Shown here in pieces: positions 7,299 through 17,027 of a DNA stretch of 64,000 bases; positions within the stretch are counted from its first letter, which is position 1, and each line of letters begins with the position of its first letter. Position numbers and translations under genes: made by a program. The stretch covers positions 806,001-870,000 of the forward strand of contig NZ_JACCBB010000001.1 of NCBI RefSeq assembly GCF_013409345.1, in the 5' to 3' direction. Below the pieces are notes generated by a model. That model was not told the origin of the DNA. It saw only the letters and a program-made list of their open reading frames with translations, and ran no database searches. The DNA comes from Kineococcus aurantiacus. GTDB taxonomy: Bacteria; Actinomycetota; Actinomycetes; Actinomycetales; Kineococcaceae.

Positions 7299-8420
7299 TC
7301 AGCGGCCGGAGAGCCGGTCGCGCAGCTTGGAGAACACGCCCTGGTGGGCGGGGGCGAGCTTGCCGGCGGGGCGCACCTCGCCGCGCAGCTCGGCCAGCCG
7401 CCGCAGGAGCTCCTCCTGCTCGTCGTCGAGCTCGCGCGGGGTGACGACGTCGAGGGTGACGACGAGGTCGCCGCGGCCCTGGGCGCGCAGGTGCTCGGCG
7501 CCCTTCTGCTTCAGGACCACCGTCTCCCCCGCCTGGGTGCCGGGGCGCACGTCGACGTCCTCGCTGCCGTCGAGGGTCTCCAGCGGGACCGTGGCGCCCA
7601 GGGCCGCCGCGGTCATCGGCACCTGCAGCGTGCAGTGCAGGTCGTCGCCGGAGCGGGAGAACACCGGGTGCGGGCGTTCGTGGATCTCGACGTAGAGGTC
7701 GCCGGGCGGGCCGCCGGCGGTGCCGACCTCGCCCTGGGAGGCGAGCTGGATGCGGGTGCCGGTGTCGACGCCGGCGGGGATGCGGATCGTCAGGGGACGA
7801 CGGGCGCGGACGCGGCCCTCCCCGGAGCACTCCAGGCACGGGGAGGGCAGGACGGTCCCGAAGCCGCGGCAGGTGGGGCAGGCCTGGGTGGTCATGACCT
7901 GGCCGAGCAGCGAGCGGACGACCCGCTGGACCGACCCCTGGCCGTGGCAGATGTCGCACGTCTGCGGGCTGGTGCCGGGCTGGCAGCACGAGCCCTTGCA
8001 CGTGGGGCACAGGATCGCGGTGTCGACCTGGATGGAGCGCTCGCCCCCGAACGCGGCCTCGGCGAGGTCGACGTCGACGCGGATGAGGGCGTCCTGGCCG
8101 CGCTGGGTGCGGCTGGCGGGCCCGGCGCCGCGCCCACCGGCGCCGCCCTGCCCGAAGAAGGCGTCCATGATGTCGGAGAACCCGAACCCGGCGCCGAAGC
8201 CGCCGGCGGCGCCGCCGGGCATCGAGCCGCCGCGGTCGTAGGCGGACCGCTTGTCCGGGTTGGACAGCGTCTCGTAGGCCTGGGAGACCTCCTTGAACTG
8301 CTCCCCCGCGTCGGGGTTCACGTCCGGGTGGAGCTTGCGCGCCAGCTTGCGGTAGGCGCGCTTGATCTCCTCCGTCGAGGCGTCCTTCGAGACGCCGAGG
8401 ACGTCGTAGTAGTCGCTCAC
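7299..8420 (-). CDS. dnaJ: Chaperone protein DnaJ
   Basis: This 373-aa co-chaperone stimulates the DnaK ATPase and delivers unfolded clients. The order is an N-terminal J domain with HPD (LHPDVNPD, near residue 33), a short Gly/Phe region (about 70-110), four Cys-rich zinc motifs ([31 protein letters not shown], about 140-205), then the C-terminal substrate-binding domains. It starts with GTG. It follows hrcA by 28 bp, the usual hrcA-dnaJ operon of actinobacteria, and is expected to be heat-induced through the CIRCE element upstream of hrcA. Confidence 0.97.
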   Translation of the reverse strand: MSDYYDVLGVSKDASTEEIKRAYRKLARKLHPDVNPDAGEQFKEVSQAYETLSNPDKRSAYDRGGSMPGGAAGGFGAGFGFSDIMDAFFGQGGAGGRGAGPASRTQRGQDALIRVDVDLAEAAFGGERSIQVDTAILCPTCKGSCCQPGTSPQTCDICHGQGSVQRVVRSLLGQVMTTQACPTCRGFGTVLPSPCLECSGEGRVRARRPLTIRIPAGVDTGTRIQLASQGEVGTAGGPPGDLYVEIHERPHPVFSRSGDDLHCTLQVPMTAAALGATVPLETLDGSEDVDVRPGTQAGETVVLKQKGAEHLRAQGRGDLVVTLDVVTPRELDDEQEELLRRLAELRGEVRPAGKLAPAHQGVFSKLRDRLSGR

Positions 8421-8448
8421 GAGGTCGGGGTTCTCCTGTCGGTTCCGG

Positions 8449-9489
8449 TCACTGGGCCAGGATGCGCGAGACGTAGCGGGACACCGCGCGCACCGCGGCC
8501 ATCGTCGTCGGGTAGTCCATCCGGGTGGGGCCGAGGACGCCGAGGCGGGCCAGCTCGCCGTCGGAGCCGTAGCCGCTGGTCACCACGGACGTGCCGTCGA
8601 GGCCGAGGTGCAGGTTCTCGGCGCCGATGCGCACGGTCAGGGCACCGCGCTCGCGCGCGGGGTCCTCGGTCATCTCCTGGACCAGCCGGAGCAGCACGAC
8701 GTGCTCCTCGAGGGCTTCCAGGACGCTGCCGAGGGAGGTCGCCAGGTCGGGCCCGGACTTGACCAGGTTGGAGGTCCCGGCGAGGACGACGCGCTCCTCC
8801 AGGGAGGCGGTCAGGCAGTCCCCCAGGGCCGCGGCGACCTCGGCGGCGATGGCGAGGTCGGTGGCGGGGGTCTGCTGGACGAGGTCGGTGAGGGCGTCGC
8901 GGGCCTCGCGCAGCCGCTTGCCGGCGACGGAGGCGTTGACGCGGGTGCGCAGCGCCGCCAGGGAGACCCCCAGGGACTCCACGTCGACGGCGGAGCGGAC
9001 GTCCAGGACGCGCTGCTCGACGCGGCCGGAGTCGGTGATGAGCACCAGCAGCGCGCTGCGGCCGCCGACGCCGACGAGCTCGACGTGCCGGACGGTGGCG
9101 CGCGTCAGCGACGGGTACTGCACGACGGCGGCCTGGCGGGTGATCTGCGCGAGCAGCCGGACGGTGCGGTCGACGACGTCGTCGAGGTCGTCGGCGCCGT
9201 GCAGGAAGGCCTCGATGGCCCGCTTCTCGGCCGGGCTCATGGGTTTGACGTTGGCGAGCCGGTCGACGAACAGCCGGTAGCCCTTGTCGGTGGGGATGCG
9301 GCCGGCGCTGGTGTGGGGCTGGGTGATGTACCCCTCCTCCTCCAGCACGGCCATGTCGTTGCGGATGGTGGCGGGTGAGACGCCGAGCTGGTGGCGCTCG
9401 ACGAGGGTCTTGGAGCCGACGGGCTCGTGGCTGGAGACGTAGTCCTCGACGATGGCGCGCAGCACGGCGAGCCGGCGGTCGTCGCTCAT
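8449..9489 (-). CDS. hrcA: Heat-inducible transcription repressor HrcA
   Basis: This 346-aa repressor has an N-terminal winged helix ([20 protein letters not shown], about residues 35-55) and the HrcA GAF-like body. It binds CIRCE operators and represses dnaJ and groE-type genes until heat or GroEL limitation relieves it. The ATG at 9489 has an AAGGGGG Shine-Dalgarno and follows a CIRCE element by 14 bp, so the gene represses itself and dnaJ. Confidence 0.97.
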   Translation of the reverse strand: MSDDRRLAVLRAIVEDYVSSHEPVGSKTLVERHQLGVSPATIRNDMAVLEEEGYITQPHTSAGRIPTDKGYRLFVDRLANVKPMSPAEKRAIEAFLHGADDLDDVVDRTVRLLAQITRQAAVVQYPSLTRATVRHVELVGVGGRSALLVLITDSGRVEQRVLDVRSAVDVESLGVSLAALRTRVNASVAGKRLREARDALTDLVQQTPATDLAIAAEVAAALGDCLTASLEERVVLAGTSNLVKSGPDLATSLGSVLEALEEHVVLLRLVQEMTEDPARERGALTVRIGAENLHLGLDGTSVVTSGYGSDGELARLGVLGPTRMDYPTTMAAVRAVSRYVSRILAQ

Positions 9490-9503
9490 CGGTCCCCCTT
9501 CTG

Positions 9504-9530
9504 CTGGCACTCCTCACCGGTGAGTGCCAA
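9504..9530 (-). promoter_or_regulatory. CIRCE operator
   Basis: CTGGCACTC, 9 bp, GAGTGCCAA matches the CIRCE consensus (TTAGCACTC-N9-GAGTGCTAA) at all core positions. It lies just upstream of hrcA and is the binding site of HrcA itself. Confidence 0.95.
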
Positions 9531-9596
9531 GTCTAAGTGCTGCCGCGCCCGCCGCGCCTCCCCCGCCGGGCCCGCGCGCGTCGTTAGCGTGCCCCG

Positions 9597-10463
9597 GTGA
9601 CCCGCTACGACGACCGCTACGGCGCCGACGTGCTCTCGGCCGACCCCCACGCCCGCTCCCACCCCAAGCCGGTGCACCGGGACGAGCCGGCGGTGCGGGG
9701 CCTGGTCGTGGAGGACGTCGACACGGGCTGGGTCGGGGCCGTGGTGCGCGTGGAGAAGAGCGGCGGGGTGCACGTCGTCGTCCTGGAGGACGCGAAGGGG
9801 AGGACCCGCACCTTCCCGCTGGGGTCGGGCTTCTGGGTCGAGGGGCAGCCCGTGCGGCTGGTCGCCCCGAAGGCCGCGGGGCCGGTCCAGCCGACGCGGA
9901 CCGCGTCGGGGTCGGTCGCGGTGGCCGGCGCGGGCGCCCGCACGGCCCGCGCCTCGCGCATCCTCGTCGAGGGCCGGCACGACGCCGAGCTGGTCGAGAA
10001 GGTCTGGGGCGACGACCTGCGCGTCGAGGGGATCGTCGTGGAGATGCTCGACGGCGTCGACGACCTCGACGCCGCGATCCGGTCCCACGCGCCGCGGCCG
10101 GGCCGCCGGATCGGCGTGCTCGTGGACCACCTGGTGCCGGGGTCGAAGGAGTCGCGGATCGTCGCGAAGGTCGGCGCGAACCCGCACGTGCTCGTCGTGG
10201 GGCACCCGTTCATCGACGTCTGGCAGTCGGTGCGGCCGCAGCGGCTGGGCTGGACGCGGTGGCCGACGGTCCCGCGCGGGCAGGACTGGAAGCACGGCGT
10301 CCTCGCCGAGCTCGGCTGGCCGCACGCCACCCAGGCCGACGTCGCCCACGGCTGGAAGCGGATCCTGGGGACGGTGCGCACCTACGCCGACCTCGAACCG
10401 GCGCTGCTGGGCCGGGTGGAGGAACTCGTCGACTTCGTGACCGCCGACCTGGCCGACCGCTGA
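9597..10463 (+). CDS. DUF3097 family protein
   Basis: This 288-aa protein matches the actinobacterial DUF3097 family, recognised by the N-terminal RYDDRYGADVLS segment and the central SRILVEGRHDAELVEKVWGDDLR, which resembles a TOPRIM-like beginning (xVEGxxD). It has no signal peptide or membrane helix. Function is unknown; members are commonly found near hrcA and hemW. The GTG start follows TAGCGT (9585-9590) by 6 bp, so the transcript is probably leaderless. It diverges from hrcA. Confidence 0.85.
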   Translation: MTRYDDRYGADVLSADPHARSHPKPVHRDEPAVRGLVVEDVDTGWVGAVVRVEKSGGVHVVVLEDAKGRTRTFPLGSGFWVEGQPVRLVAPKAAGPVQPTRTASGSVAVAGAGARTARASRILVEGRHDAELVEKVWGDDLRVEGIVVEMLDGVDDLDAAIRSHAPRPGRRIGVLVDHLVPGSKESRIVAKVGANPHVLVVGHPFIDVWQSVRPQRLGWTRWPTVPRGQDWKHGVLAELGWPHATQADVAHGWKRILGTVRTYADLEPALLGRVEELVDFVTADLADR

Positions 10464-10524
10464 GGGGTCCGGCGGAGCGCCGGGGAACCTGGCGGATCGC
10501 GGCGGGAAGGGTCAGGATCGAGCC

Positions 10525-10935
10525 GTGAGCCAGCCCCCGCAACCGCCCCCGCACCGCGCACCGGTGCCCCTGTCGCCGTCGGACGAGCGGATGTGGGGGA
10601 TGTTCGGGCACCTGTCCGCGATCGCGGCGAGCTTCGTGACGCTGCCGTTCCTGGGCCCGCTGGTCGTCTTCCTGGTCTTCAAGGACCGCAGCCCGTTCGT
10701 GCGCGGCCACAGCGCCGAGGCGCTGAACATGACGATCTCGCTGGTGCTCTACGAGATCGTGCTGAGCGTCGTCCTGGCGGTCCTGACCCTGGTGACGTTC
10801 GGGCTGGGGTCGCCGCTGTTCGCCCTGCTGGGCGTGCCGGCGCTGGTGGCGCTGGTCCTGGCGGTCGTCGCCGCGGTCACGGCCAACCAGGGTCGCGTCT
10901 ACCGGTACCCGCTGATCATCCGCCTGGTGCGCTGA
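10525..10935 (+). CDS. DUF4870 (Tic20-like) small membrane protein
   Basis: This 136-aa protein starts with a Pro-rich tail, then DERMWGMFGHLSAIAA, a typical DUF4870 opening, followed by three hydrophobic helices (about 30-55, 75-95 and 98-118) and a basic C-terminus. Function is unknown. The GTG start lies 6 bp after CAGGAT (10513-10518), a leaderless-type promoter. Its last 20 bp overlap the convergent LLM oxidoreductase gene. Confidence 0.85.
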   Translation: MSQPPQPPPHRAPVPLSPSDERMWGMFGHLSAIAASFVTLPFLGPLVVFLVFKDRSPFVRGHSAEALNMTISLVLYEIVLSVVLAVLTLVTFGLGSPLFALLGVPALVALVLAVVAAVTANQGRVYRYPLIIRLVR

Positions 10936-11959
10936 CCGCGCGCAGGTCCGCGACCGGGTCGGCCCCCACCGGCGCCAGCGCGACCGTGGTGACCCCCGCG
11001 CGCTCGTAGTCGTCCAGCCGGGCGCGCACGGAGGCCGCCGACCCGACGAGGGTCGTCGCGGCCAGCAGGTCCTGCGGGACCCGCTGGGCCGCCTCGGCCC
11101 GGCGGCCGGCGAGGTAGAGGTCCTGGACCTCGTCGACGGCGGCGCCGAAGCCGAGCCGGCGGCCGAGGTCGGCGTAGAAGTTCTGCTCCCGCGAGCCCAT
11201 CCCGCCCAGGTACAGCGCGAGGAGGTCGCGGACGGGCCGCTCGGCCTCGGCGCGGGCCGGGCCGCTCGCGCCGGTCACGACGAGCGGGACGGTCGCGGTC
11301 ACCTCGAACCCCTCCACCGGCCGGTCCCGCCGGGCGAACCCGGCCCGCAACCGGTCGAAGGACCCGGTGGAGTCCTCCGGGACGAGGAAGGACGGCAGCC
11401 AGCCGTCGGCGACCTCCCCGGCGAGCTCGACGTTGCGCGGTCCCACCGCGGCCAGGTGGACGGGCAGGTCCGGCCGCGGGGTGGGCTGCATGAGCCGCAG
11501 CGGGATCCCCGGGCCATCGGGCAGCGGCAGCTGCAGGTGCCGGCCGTCGAACCGGGACTCCCCGCGCGCCAGCAACTGCCGCACGACGGCCACGTACTCG
11601 CGGGTGCGGGCCAGCGGCCGGGAGAACGACTGCCCGTACCAGCCCTCGGCGACCTGCGGCCCGGAGACGCCCAGGCCCAGCCGGAACCGGCCGCCGGAGA
11701 GCCCGTCGAGCGTCGCGGCCGTCATGGCGGTCGAGGCCGCGGCGCGCGCGGGGACCTGCAGGACGGCCGAGCCCAGGCCGATGCGGGTGGTCTGGGCGGC
11801 CAGCCAGCCCAGGACGCTGACGGCGTCGGTGCCGTAGGCCTCGGCGACCCAGACGGAGGCGAACCCGGCGTCCTCGGCGGCCCGGGTCAGTTCCAGCGCC
11901 CGCCGGGCGGCGGGCCCGACGGGGCCGGTGAGGTAGCCGAGGCTCAGGCCGAGGTCCAT
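10916..11959 (-). CDS. LLM class F420-dependent oxidoreductase
   Basis: This 347-aa TIM-barrel protein belongs to the luciferase-like monooxygenase family. It starts MDLGLSLGYLTG, contains the AEDAGFASVWVAEAYGTDA strand-helix and the LGLGVSGPQVAEGWYG region typical of F420-using members that oxidise or reduce unknown small molecules. The ATG follows TAGCGT (11966-11971 on the minus strand) by 6 bp, indicating its own leaderless promoter in the 55-bp gap after hemW. The substrate is unknown. Confidence 0.85.
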   Translation of the reverse strand: MDLGLSLGYLTGPVGPAARRALELTRAAEDAGFASVWVAEAYGTDAVSVLGWLAAQTTRIGLGSAVLQVPARAAASTAMTAATLDGLSGGRFRLGLGVSGPQVAEGWYGQSFSRPLARTREYVAVVRQLLARGESRFDGRHLQLPLPDGPGIPLRLMQPTPRPDLPVHLAAVGPRNVELAGEVADGWLPSFLVPEDSTGSFDRLRAGFARRDRPVEGFEVTATVPLVVTGASGPARAEAERPVRDLLALYLGGMGSREQNFYADLGRRLGFGAAVDEVQDLYLAGRRAEAAQRVPQDLLAATTLVGSAASVRARLDDYERAGVTTVALAPVGADPVADLRAVSAPGG

Positions 11960-12014
11960 GCCGGCACGCTACCGGCGGCCGTCCGCGCCGCAGGAGCCTC
12001 ACGCCCCGCCGGGT

Positions 12015-13220
12015 TCAGTCGAGCAGCCGCCGCACCACCGCGTCGGCCAGCAGCCGGCCCCGGCGGGTCAGCGCGACCCGCCCGCCCGCGGCCGGTTCCA
12101 GCAACCCGTCGATGAGCAGTTGCGCGGCCTGCGTCCGCACGCCCCACCACGCGGGGTCGAAACCCTCGGCCAGCCGCGAGCGCAGCAGGACGTCCTCGAC
12201 GCGGCGGTCGTCGTCGCTGAGCAGTTCGCGCGCGTGGGCCGGGGAGTTCCCCGCCGCGATGCGCCCGGCGTAGGCCGTGGGGTGCTTGACGTTCCACCAC
12301 CGGACCCCGCCGACGTGGCTGTGCGCCCCGGGCCCGATCCCCCACCAGTCCCCGCCGCGCCAGTAGGCGAGGTTGTGCCGGCAGGCGTGCTCGGGGCCGC
12401 GCGCCCAGTTGCTCACCTCGTACCAGCCGTACCCGGCGGCGGTGAGGGTGTCGTCGACGATCTCGTACTTGTCGGCCTCGTCGTCGTCGGAGGGTTCGGG
12501 GACCTCCCCGCGCTTCATCTGCCCGGCGAGCTTCGTGCCCTGCTCGACGATGAGGGCGTAGGCCGAGACGTGGTCGGGTTCGCAGGCCAGGGCCGCGTCG
12601 AGGCTGCGCCGCAGGTCGTCGTGGGACTCCCCGGGCGTGCCGTAGATGAGGTCGAGGCTGACGTCGAGCCCGGCCTCGCGGGCCCAGCGGACGGCCTGCG
12701 GAACGCGGGCGGGGTCGTGGGTGCGTTCGAGGACGGCCAGGACGTGCGGCACGGCGGACTGCATGCCGTAGGAGACGCGGGTGAACCCGGCGGCCTTCAG
12801 CGCGGCCAGCGACTGCGGCGTCACCGAGTCGGGGTTGGCCTCGGTGGTGACCTCGGCGCCGGGGGTGGTCCCGAACTGCTCGCGCACGGCGGCGAGCATG
12901 AGGGCGAGGTCGGCCGCCGGCAGCAGCGTGGGGGTGCCGCCGCCGAAGAAGACCGTCCCGGCGGGCCGGACGGCGTCGCCCAGGACACCCGCGGCGAAGC
13001 GCACCTCGGCCGCGGCCGTCTGCGCGTAGGCGGCCTGCGAGCCCCCGCCGCCGAGTTCGGTGGCCGTGTAGGTGTTGAAGTCGCAGTACCCGCAGCGGAC
13101 CGAGCAGAAGGGGACGTGCAGGTAGACGCCGAAGGTGCGCTCGGTCGCGCCGGTCAGGGCGCGCTCGGGCAGGGATCCGTCGGCGGGGACGGTCTCACCG
13201 TCGGGCAGGGTGCTCGGCAC
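12015..13220 (-). CDS. hemW: Heme chaperone / radical SAM protein HemW
   Basis: This 401-aa radical SAM protein has the HemW-type cluster motif CSVRCGYCDF (CxxxCxxC, about residues 37-44), the GGGTPTLL segment that binds SAM, and a C-terminal HemW domain. HemW binds heme and is thought to insert it into respiratory enzymes; older names call it oxygen-independent coproporphyrinogen oxidase. GTG start; a GACACT hexamer 6 bp upstream suggests a leaderless transcript. It diverges from csoR. The lepA-hemW-hrcA-dnaJ order is conserved, although here lepA is 13 kb away. Confidence 0.95.
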   Translation of the reverse strand: MPSTLPDGETVPADGSLPERALTGATERTFGVYLHVPFCSVRCGYCDFNTYTATELGGGGSQAAYAQTAAAEVRFAAGVLGDAVRPAGTVFFGGGTPTLLPAADLALMLAAVREQFGTTPGAEVTTEANPDSVTPQSLAALKAAGFTRVSYGMQSAVPHVLAVLERTHDPARVPQAVRWAREAGLDVSLDLIYGTPGESHDDLRRSLDAALACEPDHVSAYALIVEQGTKLAGQMKRGEVPEPSDDDEADKYEIVDDTLTAAGYGWYEVSNWARGPEHACRHNLAYWRGGDWWGIGPGAHSHVGGVRWWNVKHPTAYAGRIAAGNSPAHARELLSDDDRRVEDVLLRSRLAEGFDPAWWGVRTQAAQLLIDGLLEPAAGGRVALTRRGRLLADAVVRRLLD

Positions 13221-13260
13221 CCCTCCAGTGTCCCCCCTGCCCGGGGGTGCTCCCGGCAGG

Positions 13261-13305
13261 TACCCGTGGGGGGTAGGGGTTGCGGTGGGGACCCCCGGGG
13301 GGTAT
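13261..13305. promoter_or_regulatory. Two candidate CsoR operators
   Basis: TACCCGTGGGGGGTA (13261-13275) and ACCCCCGGGGGGTAT (13291-13305) are imperfect palindromes with the C-tract/G-tract pattern bound by CsoR repressors. They lie upstream of csoR and would cover the csoR-copZ-copA promoter, releasing it when CsoR binds Cu(I). Confidence 0.7.
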
Positions 13306-13314
13306 CAAGGAGGA

Positions 13315-13605
13315 ATGGAGAACGGGCCCGGCTACGCCGGCGAGAAGGACGAGGTCCTCAAGCGGTTGCGGCGCGTCGAGGGCCAGGTGCGCGGACTGCA
13401 CCGGATGGTCGAGGAGGACGCGTACTGCATCGACGTCCTGACCCAGGTGTCCGCGGCCACCAAGGCCCTGCAGGCCGTCGCGCTGTCGCTGCTCGACGAC
13501 CACCTCGGGCACTGCGTGGCCCACGCGGCCGCCGAGGGCGGCACCGTGGCCGACGAGAAGATCAAGGAAGCGAGCGCGGCGATCGCGCGGTTGGTGAGGT
13601 CCTGA
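13315..13605 (+). CDS. csoR: Copper-sensing transcriptional repressor CsoR
   Basis: This 96-aa all-helical DUF156/CsoR protein carries the Cu(I)-binding C-H-C set at Cys38, His63 and Cys67, with the spacing of characterised CsoR (25 and 4 residues). It opens with the family helix EVLKRLRRVEGQVRG. Apo-CsoR represses the operon and Cu(I) releases it. The AAGGAGG at 13307-13313 leaves only 1 base before the ATG, an unusually short spacing. Its stop shares one base with the copZ start (TGATG). Confidence 0.93.
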   Translation: MENGPGYAGEKDEVLKRLRRVEGQVRGLHRMVEEDAYCIDVLTQVSAATKALQAVALSLLDDHLGHCVAHAAAEGGTVADEKIKEASAAIARLVRS

Positions 13606-13838
13606 TGAGCGAGCACGAGGCGAAGTACGTGGCCGGGTACGAGGTCGCGGGCATGACCTGCGCGCACTGCGTCGGCGCCGTCACCGAGGAGGTCTCGGCC
13701 CTGCCCGGCGTGGAGTCGGTGCGCGTCGACCTCGTCGCCGGCGGCACCTCCACCGTGGACGTCACGAGCACCACGCCCCTCGAGCGCTCGGCCGTCGCGG
13801 CCGCCGTCGAGGAGGCGGGGTACGAGCTGGTCGAGTGA
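13605..13838 (+). CDS. copZ: Copper chaperone CopZ (HMA domain)
   Basis: This 77-aa protein is a single heavy-metal-associated domain with the GMTCAHCV motif near residue 17, giving the CxxC Cu(I) site. It should carry copper to CopA or to CsoR in the cytoplasm. It lies between csoR and copA with one-base stop/start overlaps on both sides. Confidence 0.93.
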   Translation: MSEHEAKYVAGYEVAGMTCAHCVGAVTEEVSALPGVESVRVDLVAGGTSTVDVTSTTPLERSAVAAAVEEAGYELVE

Positions 13839-16021
13839 TGGAGCCCGTCGAACTGACCATCGGCGGGATGACCTGCGCGTCCTGCGCGAACCGCGTCGAG
13901 AAGAAGCTCAACCGGATGCCCGGCGTCGAGGCCACGGTGAACTACGCCACCGAGAAGGCCACCGTGCGCCTGCCCGAGGGCACCGACGTCGCCGAGGCGA
14001 TCTCGGTCGTGGAGAGGACCGGCTACACGGCGACCCTGCCGCAGCCCGGACCGGCGCCCGTCGCCGCGCCGCAGGACCCGGTCACCTCCGCGCTCGGCCG
14101 GCGGGTCGCGGTGACGGCCGCGCTGGGCCTTCCCGTCCTGCTGCTGTCGATGGTCCCCGCGCTGCAGTTCACGAACTGGCAGTGGCTGGCCTTCGCGCTC
14201 GCCTCCCCCGTCGCGGTGTGGGGGGCGTGGCCCTTCCACCGGGCCGCGCTCGTCAACGCCCGGCACGGCGCGGCCACCATGGACACCCTCGTGAGCCTCG
14301 GGGTGGTCGCGGCGTACCTGACGTCGTGCGCCTCGCTGTTCCTCGGCGACGCCGGGATGCCCGGCACGCACATGGGGTTCTCCCTCCTGGGCTCCTCCGG
14401 CGACGAGCTGTACCTCGAGGTCGCCGCCGTCGTCACGGTGTTCGTCCTCACCGGCCGGTACCTGGAGGCCCGCGCCCGCCGCCGGTCCGGGGCCGCGCTG
14501 GAGGCGCTGCTCGCCCTGGGCGCCAAGGACGTCGGCGTCCTGCGCGACGGCGCCGAGGTCCGGGTCCCGGTCGCGGACCTGCGCGTCGGGGACCGCTTCG
14601 TCGTCCGCCCCGGGGAGACCGTCGCCACCGACGGCACCGTCGTCGAGGGCACCTCCGCCCTCGACCTCAGCCTCCTGACGGGCGAGTCCGTCCCCGTCGA
14701 GGTCGGCACGGGCGACGACGTCGTGGGCGGGACCGTCAACGCGGGGGGGCGGCTCGTCGTGCGGGCCACCCGCGTCGGGGCCGACACCCAGCTCGCCCGC
14801 ATCGGCCGGACCGTCGAGCAGGCGCAGTCCGGCAAGGCCGCGGCGCAACGGCTCGCCGACCGCGTCTCGGGCGTCTTCGTGCCCGTCGTGCTCGCCGGCG
14901 CCCTGGCCACCTCCGTCGGCTGGCTGCTGGCCGGGGCCCCGGTCGGCGAGGCGCTGACGATCGCGGTCGCCGTCCTGGTCATCGCCTGCCCGTGCGCGCT
15001 GGGCCTCGCCACGCCGACCGCGCTGCTCGTCGGCACCGGCCGCGGCGCCCAGCTCGGCGTCCTCGTCAAGGGCCCCGAGGCGCTGGAGTCCACCCGGCGC
15101 GTGGACACCGTCGTGCTCGACAAGACCGGCACGGTGACGACGGGCCGGATGTCCCTGGTCGCCGTGGTCCCCGCCCCCGGCGTGGCCGAGGAGGACCTGC
15201 TGCGGTGGGCGGGGTCCCTGGAGGACGCCTCCGAGCACCCCGTGGGCCGCGCGATCGCCGCCGGGGCCCGGGAGCGGGTCACCCTTGTGCCCGTCACCGA
15301 CGTCACCGCCAGCGCGGGCGCCGGGATCACCGGGACGGTCGAGGGCGTGCGCGTGCGGGCCGGGCGCCCGGACTGGACCGGCCCGGACGTGCCCGCGCCG
15401 CTGGCGGGGGCGCTGGCCGAGCACGAGGCCGCCGGGCGCACCACCGTCCTCGTCGCGAGCGACCGGCCGCTGGGCGTCCTGGCCGTCGCCGACACCGTGC
15501 GGCCGTCCAGCCGCGACGCCGTGGCCGGGTTCCGCGCCCTCGGCCTGCGGCCGGTGCTGCTGACCGGCGACAACGAGCGCACCGCCCGCGCCGTCGCGGC
15601 CTCCGTCGGGATCGAGGACGTGGTGGCCGGGGCCCGCCCCGAGGACAAGGTCGCCCACGTCCGCGCGCTGCAGGCGCGGGGACGGGTCGTCGCCGTCGTC
15701 GGCGACGGCGTCAACGACGCCGCGGCCCTGGCCACGGCCGACCTCGGCATCGCCATGGGCTCGGGGACCGACGCCGCGATCGAGGCCGGGGACCTGACCC
15801 TCGTGCGGGCCGACCTGCAGGCCGCCGTCGACGCCGTCCGGCTCTCCCGCCGGACCCTGTCGACGATCCGCGGGAACCTGTTCTGGGCCTTCGCCTACAA
15901 CGTCGCCGCCCTGCCCGTGGCGGCGGCGGGGCTGCTCAACCCCGTCGTGGCGTCCGCGGCGATGGCGTTCTCCTCGGTGTTCGTCGTGACCAACTCGCTG
16001 CGCCTGCGCCGCTTCCGCTGA
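13838..16021 (+). CDS. copA: Cu(I)-exporting P1B-type ATPase CopA
   Basis: This 727-aa protein has one N-terminal HMA domain (GMTCASC, Cys13 and Cys16), the P1B membrane helices, the CPC ion-binding motif at 384-386, the phosphorylated Asp428 in DKTGT, and the hinge motif GDGVNDAAAL near residue 626. It exports cytoplasmic Cu(I) at the cost of ATP. I chose the ATG at 13838; a GTG one codon upstream is also possible. It is the last gene of the csoR-copZ-copA operon and is regulated by CsoR. Confidence 0.96.
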   Translation: MEPVELTIGGMTCASCANRVEKKLNRMPGVEATVNYATEKATVRLPEGTDVAEAISVVERTGYTATLPQPGPAPVAAPQDPVTSALGRRVAVTAALGLPVLLLSMVPALQFTNWQWLAFALASPVAVWGAWPFHRAALVNARHGAATMDTLVSLGVVAAYLTSCASLFLGDAGMPGTHMGFSLLGSSGDELYLEVAAVVTVFVLTGRYLEARARRRSGAALEALLALGAKDVGVLRDGAEVRVPVADLRVGDRFVVRPGETVATDGTVVEGTSALDLSLLTGESVPVEVGTGDDVVGGTVNAGGRLVVRATRVGADTQLARIGRTVEQAQSGKAAAQRLADRVSGVFVPVVLAGALATSVGWLLAGAPVGEALTIAVAVLVIACPCALGLATPTALLVGTGRGAQLGVLVKGPEALESTRRVDTVVLDKTGTVTTGRMSLVAVVPAPGVAEEDLLRWAGSLEDASEHPVGRAIAAGARERVTLVPVTDVTASAGAGITGTVEGVRVRAGRPDWTGPDVPAPLAGALAEHEAAGRTTVLVASDRPLGVLAVADTVRPSSRDAVAGFRALGLRPVLLTGDNERTARAVAASVGIEDVVAGARPEDKVAHVRALQARGRVVAVVGDGVNDAAALATADLGIAMGSGTDAAIEAGDLTLVRADLQAAVDAVRLSRRTLSTIRGNLFWAFAYNVAALPVAAAGLLNPVVASAAMAFSSVFVVTNSLRLRRFR

Positions 16022-16071
16022 CCGACGCGGTTGCGGTTGCGGCCCGGCCCGCCGCGCAGTTCCCTTCTCGC

Positions 16072-16866
16072 ATGTCGGGTTCGCTGGAGTCCCAGGTCCG
16101 GCGCGGGGAGTCCTTCGCGCAAGCCCACGAGGACGGGGTGCGCCGGGCCGGGCGCGCGGGTGTCGCGGCCGACGGGGTCGTCCACCTCGTCGTGGCCTGG
16201 CTGGCGGCGCAGGTGGCGCTGGGCGGCGGGGGCGGGTCGGCCGACTCCAGCGGGGCGCTGCGGCAGATCGCGGAGAAGCCCTTCGGGGTGGTGCTCCTCG
16301 TGGCGCTGGCGGTCGGCTTCGCGGCGCTGACGGCGTGGCAGGTCCTGACGGTCCTCACCGGCACCAAGACCTCGCACCGCGTCAGCGCGGCGGCCAAGGG
16401 GGTCGTGGCGGCGGTCCTGGCGGTCTCCTGCGTCCGCTTCGCCGTCGGCGCGGGGGCCTCCGCCGGGACGCAGCAGCAGACGCTCACGCAGCGGGTGCTG
16501 GAGGCGCCCGGCGGTCCCGTGCTCGTGGTGCTCGCCGGGCTCGTCGTGGCCGGTGTCGGCGTCGCGCTCGTCGTGCGGGGCGTGCGCAAGGACTTCGAGG
16601 ACAAGGTCGAGGGGACGCTGTCGCGGCCGCTGCGCGCGCTGGGCGTCGCCGGCTGGGTGGCCCGGGGCGTGGCCCTGGCCGTGCTGGGGGCCCTCGTCGT
16701 CGTCTCGGCCACGGGCGACACCGCCAAGTCGCGCGGCCTGGACGCGGCCTTCCACGAGATCGCCGCGCAGCCCTACGGCGTGGTCCTGCTCCTGCTGGTC
16801 GCCCTGGGGTTCGCCGCCTACGCGGTGTTCACGCTGCTCACCGCGCACCGGCGCGTGCGGGCCTGA
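16072..16866 (+). CDS. DUF1206 integral membrane protein
   Basis: This 264-aa protein has six hydrophobic segments arranged as three repeated pairs (about 35-50 and 70-90; 105-122 and 145-165; 190-210 and 225-250), each pair opening with an A/G-R-x-G-x-x-A/V-x-G-type stretch, as in DUF1206. Function is unknown. It is 50 bp downstream of copA on the same strand and may be read through, but nothing links it to copper. Confidence 0.8.
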   Translation: MSGSLESQVRRGESFAQAHEDGVRRAGRAGVAADGVVHLVVAWLAAQVALGGGGGSADSSGALRQIAEKPFGVVLLVALAVGFAALTAWQVLTVLTGTKTSHRVSAAAKGVVAAVLAVSCVRFAVGAGASAGTQQQTLTQRVLEAPGGPVLVVLAGLVVAGVGVALVVRGVRKDFEDKVEGTLSRPLRALGVAGWVARGVALAVLGALVVVSATGDTAKSRGLDAAFHEIAAQPYGVVLLLLVALGFAAYAVFTLLTAHRRVRA

Positions 16867-17027
16867 GGCGGGACCGCCGGGTGTGGCCCACGCCACGTCC
16901 GGCGGGTGGAACCCATCCGCGCGGCCGCCGGTTGCGAACTGAGGACACCCTCACGGGCAGGGCGCCCCAGGGGGCACACTGTCCGGGGGGCGTTCGCACC
17001 GGTCGGCCCAGGAAGCAGGAGAAGCAC

